From WHTG01 sp035540515 (GTDB taxonomy: Bacteria; Actinomycetota; Nitriliruptoria; Euzebyales; Egibacteraceae): a stretch of 14,235 nt of DNA. Shown here in pieces: positions 11,344 to 14,235 of this stretch (positions are counted from its first letter, which is position 1; each line of letters begins with the position of its first letter). A program made the position numbers and the translations under genes. The stretch is taken from positions 1-14,235 of the forward strand of contig DATLGM010000024.1 in the NCBI GenBank assembly GCA_035540515.1. Reading direction: 5' to 3'. Under the pieces are notes generated by a model. It ran no database searches. It saw only the letters and a program-made list of their open reading frames with translations, and had not been told where the DNA came from.

Positions 11344-13917
11344 TCAGACCGCCGCGGGCTCCTCCACCGACGGCGACTGCTCGACCGGCGCGGGCCGGTG
11401 GCTGCGGTGCCAGCGGTCCCACAGCGCCAGCATGCTCGGCAGCACGATGGTCGCGGCGAGCAGCGCGAAGCCGATCGCGTACGCCGTGACCAGCCCGAAC
11501 TGGCGGAACGGCGTGAGCGACGACGTCACCAGCACGCCGAACCCCGCCATGGTCGTGAACGCCGAACCTGCCAGCGCCCCGCCGGTGTGACGCACTGTCG
11601 AACGGATCGCCAGGTGCGGGTCCGCGATGCGCATCCGGTCCTCCTGGTACCGGTGCGTGATGTGGATCGAGTACGGCACGCCGATGCCGATCGCCAGTGC
11701 GGCGATCGTGGCGGTGACGGGGCCGAAGGGGATGCCCGTGGCGGCCATCATCCCAAACGTCCACAGCACGACCAGCGCGACGGGGGCGATGGTGAGCACG
11801 CCCAGCAGCGGACGGCGCGACTGCACCCAGAACGTGATGACCAGCAGCACCATCGCCGCCAGCAGCGTGACCAGCAGGGACGACACCTGGGAGTCCTGCA
11901 GCGCCCGCACGATGACGTCGTTGATGATCGGGTTCGACGTGGCCACCGCCGACGCCCCCGTGGCCTCGATCGGCGCGAGCGCGTCGCGCAACGTGGCGCG
12001 CAGCTGCGCCGCCCCGTCCTCGCCGGCGTTGGTCTGGATTCCCAGGCGAGCCATCGCGAGGTCGCCGTCGCCGTCGGCCAGGACGCGCCCGGCGCGCTGC
12101 GGGGCGGCGTCGAGCATCGCGGCGTACAGCGCTGCGACGTCGGCGTCGGCGTCGACGCGCAGGTCCTGGCCCATGCCGGCGGCCGCCGCCTGCTCGGCCA
12201 GTGGCCCCGGCGTTCCGTCCGGTCCGGGCATCGTCAGCTGTGCCAGGACGGAGACGGGCGACTCCACCTGGGCTCGACCGTCGAGCAGGGCGACGTCGTC
12301 GACGTCGGCGAGGTCGTCTTGGACCTGCACGATCGCGTTGTGGACCTCCGGCGTGGCGATGTCGCCACGGACGAGCACCTCGGTCTGCTCGCCGAACCCG
12401 CCGTCGAAGTCCTCGGCGATCCGGTCGAACGTCTGGACCACCGGCGAGTCGTCCGCCACGAAGTCCGTCATGCTGAACCTGGTCTCCAGTGCGCTGAGCC
12501 CCCACAGGCCCAGCGCCCCGCCCAGCACGACGGTCACCACCAGCGTCGGGATCGGCGCGCGTTCGGCGAGCACCGCGGTGCGGGCCATGATCCCGGGCAG
12601 CACCCGCTCGGTGGTGCGGCCCAGCGCCGCGGCCGGGAGCCGGCCGGCGGCCTCGGCGCGCCGGTCCAGCAGCAACCGCACCGCCGGCACGAACGTCAGC
12701 ATTAGCACGAACGCCGAGACGATCCCGACAGCGGCGATGATGCCGAAGTCCTTCAACGCCGGCACGGGGTTCACCCAGTTGGTGAGGAAGCCGACGGCGG
12801 TCGTCATCGTGGCGAGCACCAAGGCGACACCCACGGTGTGCACGGCACGGGCGATGGCTTCTCTGGTCGTCGCGGCGCCGGAGCCGACCTCCTCGCGGTA
12901 TCGCGACGTCAGGTGGATCGAGTAGTCGACCCCCAGGCCGATCATGAGCACAGGGATGATCTGGGTGACCTCGGTCATCCGTCCGATCAGGCCCAGGTAG
13001 TCCGGCCCGAGCAACACCGCGATGCCGTTCATCCACGTGATCGCCATGACGATCGTGAGCATCGTCAGCAGCGCATCGGCGACGGTGCGCCGGCTCGCCC
13101 CCAGCCGCGTCAGGCCCAGGCCTGGCCGCAGCCAGTACACGAAACCCAGGATGACGATGATGATCAGGAAGGCGGCGGCGAACAGGCGGCCGATCTCCGC
13201 CTGGAAGGCGCCGTCGTCGGCGAACAGCAGGGCGAAGCTGAACGGCTCGGCGTCGATCTGGAACGGCAGGTCGGCGCCGCGGACGGCGTCGGCGACCTGC
13301 GTCTCGAGCTCGATCAGTGCGTCGAACTGCTCGGTGCCGTCTCCCTGCAGGTGGCCGGTGTCGAGGAAGACCAGCATCAGCCCGGCGTCGGCGTCGCCCT
13401 GGGTGGCGTCGGCGTCCTGGGGTAGCAGGCCGGTGACGAAGCCGGCTTCCTGTGGTGACAGCTGTGCCAGCGACTCGGTGTACAGCTGCTGCACCGTCTG
13501 GTCCGCCAGCTGCCCGGGAGGGATCTGTGACTGCTCGGCGGCCATCAGCGCCGGATCCAGGAAGCTGACGATGCCGGGCCGGTCCTCTCGGTCGGCGATG
13601 TGCTCGCCGGCGGGACTGTCGGTCACGGCTTCGCGCAACGCCGTGACCGCCCGCACGCCGTTGCCGGAGATGACGTCGCCGGACTCGCTGCGCACCAGGA
13701 TCTGGACGACTTCCTCACCGGTCGCACCGAAGTGCTCCGACAGCGCCTCGGCGGCCTCGAGCTCAGGGTTGTCGGGGGCGAACCCCTCGTTGCCGGCGGC
13801 GGTCTCGGCCTGGGTGGACAGCACCGCGAACCCCCCGGTCGCCACCAGGACGGCCAGCACCACCACCACCGGTGCGCGCACGACCACGCGCGACAACGTC
13901 CGGACGAACAGCAACAT
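11344..13917 (-). CDS. RND-superfamily (MMPL/SSD-like) membrane exporter
   Basis: This 857-residue protein has the duplicated RND layout. Each half has one helix (about 15-33 and 457-475), a large extracytoplasmic loop (about 35-245 and 478-677) and five further helices (about 246-412 and 678-832), giving 12 spans. The two halves carry matching helix-4-type signatures, GLGVDYSIHLTSRYREE (327-343) and GIGVPYSIHITHRYQED (744-760). This resembles the actinobacterial and archaeal predicted RND exporters related to HpnN and MmpL, which move lipids or other hydrophobic cargo using the proton gradient. The cargo here is unknown. ATG 13917 is chosen because GGAG (complement of 13923-13926) is 5 nt upstream and the first helix follows directly; an upstream in-frame start at 13989 adds a basic, unconserved stretch. 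TATTCT (complement of 13971-13976) is a possible -10. No adaptor or outer-membrane partner is nearby. Confidence 0.9.
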   Translation of the reverse strand: MLLFVRTLSRVVVRAPVVVVLAVLVATGGFAVLSTQAETAAGNEGFAPDNPELEAAEALSEHFGATGEEVVQILVRSESGDVISGNGVRAVTALREAVTDSPAGEHIADREDRPGIVSFLDPALMAAEQSQIPPGQLADQTVQQLYTESLAQLSPQEAGFVTGLLPQDADATQGDADAGLMLVFLDTGHLQGDGTEQFDALIELETQVADAVRGADLPFQIDAEPFSFALLFADDGAFQAEIGRLFAAAFLIIIVILGFVYWLRPGLGLTRLGASRRTVADALLTMLTIVMAITWMNGIAVLLGPDYLGLIGRMTEVTQIIPVLMIGLGVDYSIHLTSRYREEVGSGAATTREAIARAVHTVGVALVLATMTTAVGFLTNWVNPVPALKDFGIIAAVGIVSAFVLMLTFVPAVRLLLDRRAEAAGRLPAAALGRTTERVLPGIMARTAVLAERAPIPTLVVTVVLGGALGLWGLSALETRFSMTDFVADDSPVVQTFDRIAEDFDGGFGEQTEVLVRGDIATPEVHNAIVQVQDDLADVDDVALLDGRAQVESPVSVLAQLTMPGPDGTPGPLAEQAAAAGMGQDLRVDADADVAALYAAMLDAAPQRAGRVLADGDGDLAMARLGIQTNAGEDGAAQLRATLRDALAPIEATGASAVATSNPIINDVIVRALQDSQVSSLLVTLLAAMVLLVITFWVQSRRPLLGVLTIAPVALVVLWTFGMMAATGIPFGPVTATIAALAIGIGVPYSIHITHRYQEDRMRIADPHLAIRSTVRHTGGALAGSAFTTMAGFGVLVTSSLTPFRQFGLVTAYAIGFALLAATIVLPSMLALWDRWHRSHRPAPVEQSPSVEEPAAV

Positions 13918-14015
13918 GACAGCTCCGTGTCTTCCTCGGCGGCACCGCCACCCGCATGGCGGTCGCCACCAGAATACGGCTGCTGACACGGCGGTCCGCC
14001 GCTCGAGGCGGCCGC

Positions 14016-14235
14016 TCAGTAGTGATACGGAAAGCCGCTCCAGTCAGGGCGGCGCTTCGCCAGGAACGCGTCACGGCCCTCCTGCGCCTCGTCGGTCATG
14101 TACGCCAGACGGGTCGCCTCGCCGGCGAACACCTGCTGGCCCACCAACCCGTCGTCGACGAGGTTCATCGCGAACTTCAGCATGCGTGTGGCGGTCGGTG
14201 ACTTGCCGGCGATCGTCGTCGCCCAGTGCAGGCCG
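14016..14235 (-). CDS. menB: 1,4-dihydroxy-2-naphthoyl-CoA synthase, C-terminal part (window edge)
   Basis: Only the last 72 residues are in the window; the gene continues past its end. They form the C-terminal helices of a crotonase-fold enzyme and end in EGRDAFLAKRRPDWSGFPYHY-like text with an aromatic C-terminus. The EGRDAF and KRRPDWSGFPY wording is characteristic of MenB. MenB closes the second ring of the naphthoquinone, converting o-succinylbenzoyl-CoA to 1,4-dihydroxy-2-naphthoyl-CoA in menaquinone synthesis. The catalytic oxyanion-hole residues lie outside the window. Another crotonase-family enzyme is possible but less likely given this tail. The 98-bp gap to the exporter gene downstream holds a weak 5-bp GC hairpin (13998-14012) and the exporter's own possible promoter, so joint transcription is not certain. 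Confidence 0.85.
   Translation of the reverse strand, partial: GLHWATTIAGKSPTATRMLKFAMNLVDDGLVGQQVFAGEATRLAYMTDEAQEGRDAFLAKRRPDWSGFPYHY

Noticed and set aside
11128..13036. Long plus-strand (11128-12705) and second-frame minus-strand (11135-13036) open frames across the exporter
   Set aside because: Their Arg/Gln/His/Gly-rich translations lack any fold signal, while the 11344-13917 minus frame has matched RND signatures and helices.

Overview
The window is about 14.2 kb of very GC-rich DNA (roughly 70% by eye) with strong third-position GC bias, GTG starts, at least two probable leaderless starts and a MenB-type gene. This points to a high-GC actinobacterium. A deep-branching, salt-tolerant lineage would fit the osmolyte genes, but that placement is inference. 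I see no insertion sequence, phage gene, tRNA, rRNA or CRISPR array, and composition looks even throughout, so this reads as ordinary chromosome.

Left part (1-4587, all + strand): the 3' end of an Fpg/Nei-family DNA glycosylase overlaps by a few bases a PlsC-type acyltransferase gene. Next comes a well-formed 360-residue protein that I do not recognise. After it lies a 728-residue secreted protein built from four copies of a roughly 130-residue beta-rich repeat followed by two Ig-like modules.

Middle (4588-5270): a convergent intergenic region with several inverted repeats, a small cold-shock protein gene on the minus strand with a textbook hairpin terminator, and a 323-bp divergent region. 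That region holds the cold-shock promoter and leader and the upstream region of the next operon. The leader can form mutually exclusive pairings, one of which masks the ribosome binding site.

Central operon (5271-11330, + strand): an asparagine-synthase-like amidotransferase, a GNAT plus ATP-grasp fusion and an M42-family metallopeptidase, in the order of the cassette for the osmoprotectant N-acetylglutaminylglutamine amide (NAGGN). An amidase-signature enzyme follows 1 bp after the peptidase stop. The first two enzymes should make the capped dipeptide: Ngg acetylates and joins two glutamines, and AsnO amidates the C-terminus. The peptidase and the amidase are plausible turnover enzymes, which is inference. 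This is the most interesting system in the window. The trio is known elsewhere; the tightly coupled amidase is the part worth testing.

Right part (11344-14235, minus strand): an 857-residue RND/MMPL-superfamily exporter converges on the amidase with 13 bp between the stops. Upstream of it is the 3' end of menB (1,4-dihydroxy-2-naphthoyl-CoA synthase, menaquinone biosynthesis), cut by the window edge.
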